Assembly: GCA_026708085.1 (NCBI GenBank)
Contig: JAPOVP010000030.1
Location: forward strand, 1 to 33,849
DNA from: Caldilineaceae bacterium
GTDB lineage: Bacteria; Chloroflexota; Anaerolineae; Caldilineales; Caldilineaceae
Length of the DNA stretch: 33,849 bases
Direction of reading: 5' to 3'
In this document: piece after piece, positions 1 to 7,759 of the stretch
Layout: each line of letters begins with the position of its first letter
Numbering within the stretch: position 1 is the first letter of the stretch
Made by a program: the position numbers and the translations under genes
The notes under the pieces: model-generated
The model's database searches: none
Told to the model about the DNA's origin: nothing
What the model saw: only the letters and a program-made list of their open reading frames with translations

Positions 1-250
1 CTTGTGCCTGCCCTCGCACGCCCAACTGACGGACTCCACCGTAAGGCCAGGCTTGACGCCTGCACTGCGTCTCGCCCAAAGACGGTAAACAACGCCAGCC
101 ACCGCTGGCACTGATTCCCCGCCAGACTGTTCCCACCCCCAATCTGGGATGCACCCATAGCCCGCATGGATTGGACACGACGGGCGTCCCCCTCTATACT
201 GCCCTGGAACATCCGCCCTCACCATCCCAGAGCAATCGCATCAAAAACAG

Positions 251-259
251 TGATATAAT
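251..259 (+). promoter_or_regulatory. Extended -10 promoter-like sequence
   Basis: TGATATAAT fits the extended -10 consensus TGnTATAAT exactly. No good -35 hexamer lies 16-18 bases upstream, which extended -10 promoters do not strictly need. No obvious gene follows on the plus strand, so a transcript would be non-coding or the match is chance in an AT-richer stretch. Confidence 0.25.
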
Positions 260-491
260 AGCCTTGTGCCAGAATGCGAATATGCATTGCTGAGAGCGTG
301 TCATCATGACATCACGACTCCCGCTAGCTGAGAATCTGAAGGCGAAGCAGGACCCTTGCAGGAATGTAAGCTGCCCATAACCCAACAGAGACACCAAGAA
401 ATCATGCTCGAAGTCAAGTGTAAAAGACCAAAACACGGAAAAACTGTTGCATAAGCGTAACGACAACAAGAACCAGAAAAAAAATCACCCG

Positions 492-538
492 CTTTTGCCC
501 GACTTTTCCGCCATTCCCGCTTTTTCCGCCATATTCCC
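492..538. repeat. Short tandem pyrimidine-rich repeat
   Basis: Imperfect units follow one another: CTTTTGCCCGA, CTTTTCCGCCATTCCCG and CTTTTTCCGCCATATTCCCG. On the minus strand these read as GGCGGGAATATGGCGGAAAA-type words. The repeat lies in the non-coding region and I assign no function to it. Confidence 0.4.
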
Positions 539-704
539 GCCAAAACACGACCCGCCATATCACCGGACGTTCAACCCTTGTACATCTGTCGTTTGACCTC
601 GTACGCGCCCACGCGCGCCAGCGAGTCCCTCATCACAGCCCATCGAACAATTCTCATGCACTGTAGTTAAGACATCACGCAAACACTCGTAAACGCTCAT
701 AAAC

Positions 705-727
705 TCTCGTCCAACACACGGACGAGA
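705..727. other. Small hairpin
   Basis: TCTCGTCC (705-712) and GGACGAGA (720-727) form a perfect 8-bp stem with a 7-base loop. There is no T tract on the plus strand. On the minus strand the stem is followed by only a short run of T, so its status as a terminator is uncertain. Confidence 0.3.
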
Positions 728-1067
728 AAGCCAGTGACCCACCATCAAGAAAAACGGTCCACGATGAATGAAATGCGCGCATCAGCGCCCAAGGCTTTCA
801 TGCGCAACACAACTTGACCATATTGCGGCGAATAGCTCTCAACCTCCTACGCAGACAGAAAAGTGCCCAAACCGGCATTTCTACCAAATGTTACCGTGCC
901 GTTTGGAAACTGACTATCTCTGGAGAGTTCTATCCCAATAAGATGCGATTGCCCTGCCTCACCCAGGTGAAGCCGTAGCGCATTGAACCAACCCTCGACT
1001 GCATTCTGATCAACATAACCGCAGACAACAGGTCTGCGCGCGCAATCAACCCCTACGGAGCCATGCA

Positions 1068-2471
1068 ATGACCACGGATTTCCGCTACGAACCGAACTGG
1101 GACTCCCTGCAGAACTATGAAGTGCCCCAATGGTTCATGGACGATAAGCTGGGCATCTTCATCCACTGGGGCCCCTACTCCGTCCCCGCCTTCGACAACG
1201 AATGGTACCCCCGCTTCATGTACCGGGACGAGATCTCGCGCAAGGGGCCGAACTACCACCAGCACCACACAAAGACCTGGGGCCATCCCTCCAAGTTCGG
1301 ATACAAGGACTTCATCCCTCTGTTCAAGGCGGAAAACTGGGACCCGGCCCAGTGGCTCGATCTGTTTCGGAAGGCCGGCGCCCGTTACATCGTGCCCGTC
1401 GCCGAACACCACGACGGCTTCCCCATGTACGCCAGCACCCACACCCGCTGGAACGCGGCCCAGATGGGGCCCAAGCGGGATGTCTGCAAGGAGCTGGAGC
1501 GAGAGACCCGCGCGGCCGGCCTCAGGTTCGGCGTCTCCAGCCACCGCGCCTATAACTGGCGCTACTACACCTACGCCGAAGATTTCGACACCACCGATCC
1601 CGGCCTGGAGGAGCTCTACTGCCCGCCCCACGCGGAGGACGCGCCCGCCAGCTGGGACTTTCTGCAGAACTGGTACGCACGCACGCTCGAGATGATCGAC
1701 TATTTCCGGCCGGACGTGCTCTGGTTCGACTTCGGCTGGCATTTCGATGAGTTCGCGCCCTACCGCCCGCAGGTCGCCGCCTACTACTACAACCGCGCCC
1801 TGGAATGGGGCAGCGAGCCGGTCCTCCAGTACAAGGACAAGTTCCCGGACGGCGTCGCCGTCTACGATGTCGAACGGGGTAAGCTCGACGACATCCGCCC
1901 GCACTACTGGCAGACCGACACCGCGGTCAGCTACAAGGCCTGGAGCTACATCGAGGACGACGAGTTCAAGAGCCCCGCAACCATCATTCACGACCTGGTC
2001 GACATCGTAAGCAAGAACGGCAACCTGCTCCTGAACGTCGGCCCGCGCGCCGACGGCGTCATCCCGGCGCAGGCGACCCAGCTGCTGCTCGATCTGGGCA
2101 CATGGCTGGAAGTGAACGGGGAGGCGATCTACGGGACGCGCCACTGGGAGCGGTTCGGCGAGGGTGATACGGAGGTGGTGGTTGGGCACCTGACCGAGCG
2201 CAGTAATCTCCCCTTTACCGCTAAAGACGTGCGCTTCACGCAGAAGGACGATGCCCTCTATGCCATCGTGCTGGGCTGGCCCGGCAGCGAAGCCGCCATC
2301 ACCTCCCTGGGCAGCGGCTCTTCGCTCGGCGGACGCATCGGCGGCGTTTCGATGCTCGGCAGCGACGAGCCTGTCGCCTGGAAGCAGGACGAGAACGCCC
2401 TGACTGTCAGCACGCCCAACGAGCGCCCGTGCGATCACGCCTATACATTCAAGATCGAGCTGCAGGGGTAG
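1068..2471 (+). CDS. Alpha-L-fucosidase, glycoside hydrolase family 29
   Basis: This 467-residue protein should release terminal alpha-L-fucose from glycans by a retaining mechanism. The N-terminal (beta/alpha)8 barrel carries GH29 signatures: KLGIFIHWGPYS at residues 27-38, NEWYPRFMY near 44, AEHHDGF at 112-118 and LWFDFGW at 218-224, whose Asp221 is the expected nucleophile. A shorter beta-rich C-terminal region follows from about residue 350. I see no signal peptide, so the enzyme is probably cytoplasmic and acts on imported oligosaccharides. The ATG at 1068 is preceded by GGAG at 1057-1060. The next gene starts two bases after the stop, so the two are co-transcribed. Family assignment is firm; substrate linkage cannot be read from sequence. 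Confidence 0.93.
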   Translation: MTTDFRYEPNWDSLQNYEVPQWFMDDKLGIFIHWGPYSVPAFDNEWYPRFMYRDEISRKGPNYHQHHTKTWGHPSKFGYKDFIPLFKAENWDPAQWLDLFRKAGARYIVPVAEHHDGFPMYASTHTRWNAAQMGPKRDVCKELERETRAAGLRFGVSSHRAYNWRYYTYAEDFDTTDPGLEELYCPPHAEDAPASWDFLQNWYARTLEMIDYFRPDVLWFDFGWHFDEFAPYRPQVAAYYYNRALEWGSEPVLQYKDKFPDGVAVYDVERGKLDDIRPHYWQTDTAVSYKAWSYIEDDEFKSPATIIHDLVDIVSKNGNLLLNVGPRADGVIPAQATQLLLDLGTWLEVNGEAIYGTRHWERFGEGDTEVVVGHLTERSNLPFTAKDVRFTQKDDALYAIVLGWPGSEAAITSLGSGSSLGGRIGGVSMLGSDEPVAWKQDENALTVSTPNERPCDHAYTFKIELQG

Positions 2472-2473
2472 CC

Positions 2474-3871
2474 ATGTACAGGCGCCGGATCGAACCCTCC
2501 CACGACCTGTCCCACGCCTGCCAGCGCTTCCTCGATGATCTGCGCCGCTGGGCATACGAGGCCATCGACCGCTACGCGGACGCGCCGGCCACTGACGTCC
2601 ATGATCAGGGCACCTACACCACCGGCTGGGAGCCGCTGCTGCGCGCCGGCCCGGACGAACGCATCCTGCGCTTCCTGCAGCAGAAACGCGATCGCATTCG
2701 CGATCATTTCAACCAGACGCAGCAGTGGCGGCACGGCTACTGGCGCATGCAGGAGGCGCACCACGGCACCGAACACTATGAACTGTTCCTGGGCGCCCTG
2801 CAGCGCGTTCTGCCGGACGACCGCGAGACGGCCCGGCAGCTGGACGACGCCGCCGAGCACATGGGTAACTGGTCGAACGCGGCGCCGGACTGGTTCGATT
2901 GGGACCGGCGGCGCTTCCACTCGCTCTTCTTCGGCGCCGACGGACTGCGCACGGAGCCGGGCATGGCGCTCAATACGCCGGACCATCTGCGCGGCGTCAA
3001 CATCTGCCTGCTGGCGGCGTCGCAGCCGGAAGCGGAGACAGCCAGGAAGCGCCATATCGAGCTGGCAACGGCCTACGCGGGCGAGTGGGCGGACGCCATT
3101 CTGGCCGGGGATGCGCTGCCGGTTGCCCTGACCCCCGACGGCGTTCTGTACGAGTTCAGCGCTGAAGACAAAGCACTTTACTACGCCTTCATGGGCGAAG
3201 CCCCCGACCTGCAGGCGGAGGTCGATCGGGCGGAGAATCTGCTCGGCTCCGACGCCGTCAACACATTCCTGCGCCTGTGGCGGGAGAGCGGCGAGCCGCG
3301 CTTCCGCCAGGCGGCCGAACGGCTGCTGGAGCCGCTGGCCGCGCAGCTGGCCGACCCGGACGCCGGCGCGGCCGCCGCTGCCGTGCGGGCCTATCGCCGC
3401 TGGACCGGCGACACGCGCTACGACAAGGCGGTCTTGGAGGCCGCGGCCCGGCTCGATCCCTTCGACATCAATGAAGTCGCCCTGGACACAGAGTACAAAC
3501 GCCCTGCCCGCCGCGCATCCGGCGTGGGCAAGCGTTCCGACGCGCCGCGCTGGCTGGAAGACGGCCGCGAACGGCGCCACAATCCGATCACCCTGGCGGT
3601 GGCCGCGGAGATCGCAGGGGACAGCGCGCTGCACGCACGCGCCGTGGACCAGGCCCGCACCTACTTTCTCCTGGCGCGCGCGGCCTTCCCGGACGGTCGC
3701 GACCACGGCTGCTCGGCGCGCTCGGTCAGCGCGATCGCACGCGGGCATGGCCGCGAAAACCACGCCGGCATGACGACGGCGGTGCTTGGCCCTGCGCTGG
3801 GTTACGATGGGACACCAATGCGCAAAGAGGTTACAGGGCTTGAACTGACGACGGCATCTGAACCGGCATAG
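2474..3871 (+). CDS. Unknown protein, alpha-helical, coupled to fucosidase
   Basis: This 465-residue protein is one I do not recognise by name. It is rich in Trp, Arg and Ala and looks almost entirely helical. Repeated helix pairs and conserved-looking patches (YWRMQEAHHGTEHYELFL near residue 100, WFDWDRRRFHSLFFG near 150) recall the (alpha/alpha) toroid folds of many glycosidases and lyases, but this is inference. The ATG at 2474 lies two bases after the fucosidase stop, and the end of that gene (GGGGTAG) supplies purines for ribosome binding. The reading frame is also open upstream into the fucosidase gene, but a start there is less likely. The tight coupling suggests a role in handling the same fucosylated substrate. 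No signal peptide is seen. Confidence 0.75.
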   Translation: MYRRRIEPSHDLSHACQRFLDDLRRWAYEAIDRYADAPATDVHDQGTYTTGWEPLLRAGPDERILRFLQQKRDRIRDHFNQTQQWRHGYWRMQEAHHGTEHYELFLGALQRVLPDDRETARQLDDAAEHMGNWSNAAPDWFDWDRRRFHSLFFGADGLRTEPGMALNTPDHLRGVNICLLAASQPEAETARKRHIELATAYAGEWADAILAGDALPVALTPDGVLYEFSAEDKALYYAFMGEAPDLQAEVDRAENLLGSDAVNTFLRLWRESGEPRFRQAAERLLEPLAAQLADPDAGAAAAAVRAYRRWTGDTRYDKAVLEAAARLDPFDINEVALDTEYKRPARRASGVGKRSDAPRWLEDGRERRHNPITLAVAAEIAGDSALHARAVDQARTYFLLARAAFPDGRDHGCSARSVSAIARGHGRENHAGMTTAVLGPALGYDGTPMRKEVTGLELTTASEPA

Positions 3872-3886
3872 GGTTCACAGAACGGG

Positions 3887-4644
3887 CTACTTCTGTGCCA
3901 GGAACACCATTCCGGCGCTGTCCCGCGTCAGGGCGTCTCCGGCATAGTTCCGGTATGCTGACAGTTCCCGGAAGCCGGCCTGCTCCAGCATCCGTTTCAC
4001 CTCCGGCGCTGTATAGGCCCGGATCTGCCAGGTTGTTTCGTGGCGCCAGCCCTGTTCGTCCCAGCGGAAAACTCTGGTGTAGATTCCGCTCAGGATGTCG
4101 AGGCTCCCCTTGTCTGAAATGAAGAATTCACCGCCGTCAATACAGTCGTGGCGATTACCTTTCAGGATCAGCTCGTCACGGTTCACGACAATGTCGAGGA
4201 GAAACCGTCCGCCGCTTTTGAGGACACGCGCCACTTCAGTGAGCACCCGTTGGTTGTCCGATTCGTCCGGAAAGCATCCGAACTCGCTGAGCGTGAGGGT
4301 GACGAAATCGAAGGTGTCCGTCCAGTTCGCCGGCAGGCTGCGCATGTCGCCGCGAACCCACTCGATGTGCGCATCTGTTTGTTCGGCTGATTCCTGGGCG
4401 CCTGCCAGCATCGCTGCGCTAAGGTCGTAACCGGTCACCTGAAAGCCGCGCAGCGCCATCGGGATCGTCAGCCATCCCAGCCCGCAGGCCAGGTCAAGAA
4501 CCCGTGCTCCTGGTTGCGCTTCCAGCAGAGAAAGAATCTGCTCCAGCTCGCGTGGGTTCGAATTCGGTTCATAGGCGGGCGGCCAGATCCAGCTGAACTC
4601 TTCCTCGGCATAAAGTCTTTGCCAGGATGGGGCGGGGCGTCCAT
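3887..4644 (-). CDS. Class I SAM-dependent methyltransferase, start region frameshifted
   Basis: The protein has a Rossmann-type methyltransferase core. SAM motif I (RVLDLACGLGW) is encoded around 4470-4505, followed by VTGYDLS, the acidic IEWVRGDMRSLP and a later FVTLTLSEFGCF segment. The first ATG in the main frame is at 4459, which would cut off motif I and cannot give a working enzyme. The same frame stays open upstream to 4682 and encodes a plausible N-terminus (PSWQRLYAEEEFSWIWPP) but contains no ATG, GTG or TTG. An ATG at 4644 with AAGGA eight bases upstream looks like the true start, yet it is one frame off. A single-base indel between about 4620 and 4642, in a C-rich run, would reconcile them. 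It is either a real frameshift mutation or a sequence error. Substrate unknown. Confidence 0.7.
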
Positions 4645-4712
4645 ATGTACATTCCTTTGCGTGAGGGTATATATCCTGTCAGCTGTCATTGTAGCATGAA
4701 GGAACTGAGCGA

Positions 4713-5768
4713 ATGACACCCCTGAAGCTCGGCATCATCGGTTGCGGCACGATCGGCGCCGCCCACGCCGAGGCTGCCGCGGCCTCCGACCAGATCGATC
4801 TGGTTGCCGTCGCCGATGTGCAGCGGCCGCTGGCGGAGAAGATGGCCGCCGCCCGCTCGGTGGAGTCGGTCTACGACAGCGGCGCAGAACTGTTGACCGA
4901 TCCACGGGTAGAGGCTGTCGTTCTGGCGCTGCCGGCCTCTTTCCGCATCGAGTTGGGGCTGCAGGCCCTGCAAGCCGGCAGACATCTGCTGACGGAAAAG
5001 CCGGTCGCCCGCAACGCCGGCGAAGTGCGCCAGCTCATCTCCGTCCAGGGGGACCGGGTCGCGGCCTGCTGCTCGTCCCGCTTTCACTTTCTGGAATCGA
5101 ACCGGATCGTTACCGACTGGATCGGCCAGGGTAAGCTGGGCCCGCTGCGCCTGCTCCGCTGCCGCGTCATCCACCCGGCGATGCCGGCGCCGGGGACGCA
5201 CCCGCCGGCCTGGCGGCTCAGTCGCGAACTGAACGGCGGCGGCATTCTCGTCAACTGGGGCTGCTACGATCTGGACTATCTGCTGGGCATCAGCGGCTGG
5301 CAGCTGCGCCCGCAAACGGTCCTGGCACAGAGCTGGCGCGTACCATCGCTCTTCGCCGATACGGTTGCGCTGGGGTCCGACGGCGAGACGCACATCACCG
5401 GGCTGGTGCGCTGCGCCGGCGGCGCCGTGCTCACCTTTGAACGCGGCGAGTACGCCGCCGCGCAGGCGGAGGCATCCTGGGAGGTGATCGGAGAGGCCGG
5501 CTCGCTGCGCCTGATAATGACGCCGGCGCCGGAGAAGGAGATCCTGCAGTTCGAGGCGACCCGCGCCGAGGGGACCATCTCCCGGACGTTGTTGTCGGGC
5601 AGCGATTCCTACAGCGACATCCACCGCGGCCTGCTGGAGGACTTCGCAACCGCAATCCGCACAGGCCGCCCACCCCAGACGACGCTGGCGCAGGCGCTAG
5701 TGGTGCAGCAGATCACCGATGCGATGTACCGCTCGGCGGAGACCGGGGAGGCGGTGGAGGTTAAGTAG
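4713..5768 (+). CDS. Gfo/Idh/MocA-family NAD(P)-dependent oxidoreductase
   Basis: This 351-residue protein should oxidise or reduce a sugar, inositol or related polyol with NAD(P). The N-terminal Rossmann fold opens with LGIIGCGTIGAAHA (residues 5-18). The family signature EKPVARN follows at about residues 95-101, with the Lys expected to take part in catalysis. The C-terminal alpha/beta domain begins near residue 125. Length is normal for the family. The ATG at 4713 is preceded by GAAGGAA. The gene is divergent from the methyltransferase gene, leaving about 70 bases for both promoters. The neighbouring fucosidase, isomerase and enolase-like genes suggest a role in sugar catabolism; the exact substrate cannot be inferred. 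Confidence 0.9.
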   Translation: MTPLKLGIIGCGTIGAAHAEAAAASDQIDLVAVADVQRPLAEKMAAARSVESVYDSGAELLTDPRVEAVVLALPASFRIELGLQALQAGRHLLTEKPVARNAGEVRQLISVQGDRVAACCSSRFHFLESNRIVTDWIGQGKLGPLRLLRCRVIHPAMPAPGTHPPAWRLSRELNGGGILVNWGCYDLDYLLGISGWQLRPQTVLAQSWRVPSLFADTVALGSDGETHITGLVRCAGGAVLTFERGEYAAAQAEASWEVIGEAGSLRLIMTPAPEKEILQFEATRAEGTISRTLLSGSDSYSDIHRGLLEDFATAIRTGRPPQTTLAQALVVQQITDAMYRSAETGEAVEVK

Positions 5769-5806
5769 AAGTCGATCAGTTTCCGGCAGTGGTTAACGAA
5801 ACGATC

Positions 5807-6718
5807 TCAGAACTGTTGAAAAGCATTTGCATAATCAGTACGTTGAATGAAGGCTGACGGCAAGATCTGCAAACCAATCACCGACCCGGATTCATACTTG
5901 CTATAGTCATCTGCCAGATAAACTGGCGTCACATATTCAAGCTCGGCGAAAATTGAAAGAACATAGGACACCTGGCGATCGATTCCCGGGGCGATGTGAC
6001 GCATCGAAAATCCGTATGTTCGCAACTGCTGCCACAATGAAGACAATGTATCGTATGGCAGCATATACTTCTGTGACGCCGCCTCGACGCGTATTCCACG
6101 TGGTTCGTGGGAGACATAAGCTGAGAATGGATTCTTCTTTGCTACCGTCTCATACTCACTCTTGTCTTTCAGAATTGACTCGATATCTTCCCACACCTCG
6201 CTAAATGACAGACTTTCTGGTTCCGTCCGCAGCCAATCACTCATCTCGCCAGGCTGCAGGTGCTCCACAAAAACATTGTCTCGATCAGGGTAGACAAATA
6301 CCTCTATCGGCAAAGGTTGAAGATACTTCTCTATCAGCGGCTGAACTTGCGAACTGAAGTCCAATTGACCGTTGCCACAGCCCAGAAGTGGGAATGCGAT
6401 GCTGTGGATCCCCATATTTGAATATGTCTCAACGAATTTCCTCAGCCCGCTTTCGACATCTTCTATTCTTGAAGGTTGTCGCCAGTGTCTCTTGGTTGGG
6501 AAATTCAACACCCACTTATTTGGTGACTTGTATAGCCATAAACTCCCAACGTTGAAGTCTCCCTTTTCACACAGTTCACGGTACTTCCCATACATTTCCG
6601 GGAAGTGGCGCTTAAACTGCAGTGCGACGCCTTTGCCCATAACGCCAACGGTGTTTACTGTATTGACCAACACCTGTGCCGGTGACTGGAACAGGTCTCC
6701 TTGAACATACAGAATCAT
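5807..6718 (-). CDS. DarG-type macro-domain protein with unrecognised C-terminal domain
   Basis: Residues 1 to about 150 form a macro domain of the DarG type, which removes ADP-ribose from DNA bases. It begins MILYVQGDLFQS and then shows VNTVNTVGVMGKGVALQF (18-35), NFPTKRHWR (about 72-80) and IAFPLLGCGNGQLDF (about 106-120). The remaining 150 residues are acidic then mixed alpha/beta; I do not recognise them, and they do not resemble the usual DarG C-terminal domain. No DarT (DUF4433) toxin gene is adjacent. The gene is clearly AT-richer than its neighbours, which with its isolation inside sugar genes suggests horizontal acquisition. Start ATG at 6718 has GAGG upstream. Role: DNA ADP-ribose removal or defence is likely but unproved. 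Confidence 0.85.
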   Translation of the reverse strand: MILYVQGDLFQSPAQVLVNTVNTVGVMGKGVALQFKRHFPEMYGKYRELCEKGDFNVGSLWLYKSPNKWVLNFPTKRHWRQPSRIEDVESGLRKFVETYSNMGIHSIAFPLLGCGNGQLDFSSQVQPLIEKYLQPLPIEVFVYPDRDNVFVEHLQPGEMSDWLRTEPESLSFSEVWEDIESILKDKSEYETVAKKNPFSAYVSHEPRGIRVEAASQKYMLPYDTLSSLWQQLRTYGFSMRHIAPGIDRQVSYVLSIFAELEYVTPVYLADDYSKYESGSVIGLQILPSAFIQRTDYANAFQQF

Positions 6719-6769
6719 TCTGTTGTCCTCAGTAGTTCAGGATCTTTGCATATCCGTGGGTTCAAAGTC

Positions 6770-6775
6770 ATTATA
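6770..6775 (-). promoter_or_regulatory. -10 box of the macro-domain gene
   Basis: The minus strand reads TATAAT exactly, about 50 bases upstream of the ATG at 6718. A weak TTCAAT lies 18 bases further upstream. Position and orientation fit a promoter serving this single gene. Confidence 0.45.
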
Positions 6776-6881
6776 CTACGCATCTGACCCATAATTGAAA
6801 ATTTGTTCTAATCTTTAAGACGTTTGAACATCCACTAAGGTTTCCTCAGATCTCTCATTCTTCAGAAAGGACGAGTGCACA

Positions 6882-7682
6882 GTGAACTACGCATTTATGA
6901 GCTTTTCTTGCCCGCAGGCCACCTTCGCGGAGATGCTGGCGCTGGCGGTGCAGTACGGCTACGATGGCGTCGAGCCCCGGGCTGCCGGTGGCAATAACCA
7001 CGGGGTGGAGTTGGAGGCGTCGGCGGAGCAGAGAACGTCCTTCCGCGAACAGGCGGCTGACGCCGGCATCGCCATCTGCTGCCTGGCCGCGGGCAACCGC
7101 TTCGCCGATCCCGCAGACCGCGACGCACAGGTGGAAGAAACGCTCCAGTACATCGACCTGGCCGCAGACATCGGCGCGCCCGCGCTGCGCATCTTCGGCG
7201 GACGGATTCCGGACGGCATCAGCCGGGAATCGGCCATCGGCGGCGTATCGGACGCACTCTCGCGCCTTGCGGGCCGAGCCGGCGACCGCGGCGTGGTCGT
7301 ATGCATGGAAACGCACGACGACTGGTGCAACCCCGCCGACGTCGCCGCCGTGATGGCACAGGTCGACCACCCGGCGATTGGTGTAAACTGGGACGCCGCG
7401 CATCCGGTGCGCACAGAGGGCTGGACGCTGGCAGACTCCTATAGCACCCTGCGGCGCTGGATCCGCCATACTCATGTGCACGACCTGTTTGTGGACGCGA
7501 ACCGGCCGGACTACACGGCTTTCGGCACAGGGGATATCGATCACAAACAGGTGCTGGCGCTGTTGCGCAGCGGCGGCTACGAGGGATATCTCAGCGGCGA
7601 ATGGATCAACTGGGAGCCGCCGGACGTTCACCTGCCGCGCGAAATCGCGACGCTGCGCGGTTACGAGCACGCGCTGGCGTGA
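6882..7682 (+). CDS. Sugar phosphate isomerase/epimerase family TIM-barrel protein
   Basis: This 266-residue protein belongs to the xylose isomerase-like/AP endonuclease 2 TIM-barrel superfamily, which interconverts keto-sugars or epimers with a divalent metal. Likely metal ligands are Glu in VCMETHDD (about residue 142), Asp and His in VNWDAAHP (about 169-174), His in HTHVHD (about 195-200) and Glu in SGEWINWE (about 243). It starts with GTG at 6882 after AAAGGA. The AT-rich upstream region (6719-6881) separates it from the macro-domain gene and probably contains its promoter. The enolase-like gene follows 77 bases downstream on the same strand, so the two probably form an operon. Substrate unknown. 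Confidence 0.88.
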   Translation: MNYAFMSFSCPQATFAEMLALAVQYGYDGVEPRAAGGNNHGVELEASAEQRTSFREQAADAGIAICCLAAGNRFADPADRDAQVEETLQYIDLAADIGAPALRIFGGRIPDGISRESAIGGVSDALSRLAGRAGDRGVVVCMETHDDWCNPADVAAVMAQVDHPAIGVNWDAAHPVRTEGWTLADSYSTLRRWIRHTHVHDLFVDANRPDYTAFGTGDIDHKQVLALLRSGGYEGYLSGEWINWEPPDVHLPREIATLRGYEHALA

Positions 7683-7759
7683 GAAGAGGATGCCGCGCCG
7701 GTCGCGTATGCTTGCGACAGTCACAAGTTATCTCTGCACAGACACCGGGGGAACGACAG

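Larger units (their letters stand above)
1..1067. other. Long region without a convincing gene
   Basis: No open frame here has a ribosome-binding site, recognisable motifs or the GC-rich third positions of the neighbouring genes. Visible elements are an extended -10-like sequence TGATATAAT at 251-259, a short pyrimidine-rich repeat at 492-538 and a small hairpin at 705-727. A reading frame of about 70 codons on the minus strand (847-1068, TTG start) ends just before the fucosidase gene; I do not recognise it and it may be a gene remnant. The first roughly 110 bases are open in forward frames and could be the tail of a gene that starts outside the window. Confidence 0.5.

Noticed and set aside
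1053..2555. Long minus-strand open frame over the fucosidase
   Set aside because: It has no family resemblance and mirrors the GC-rich third positions of the well-supported plus-strand gene.
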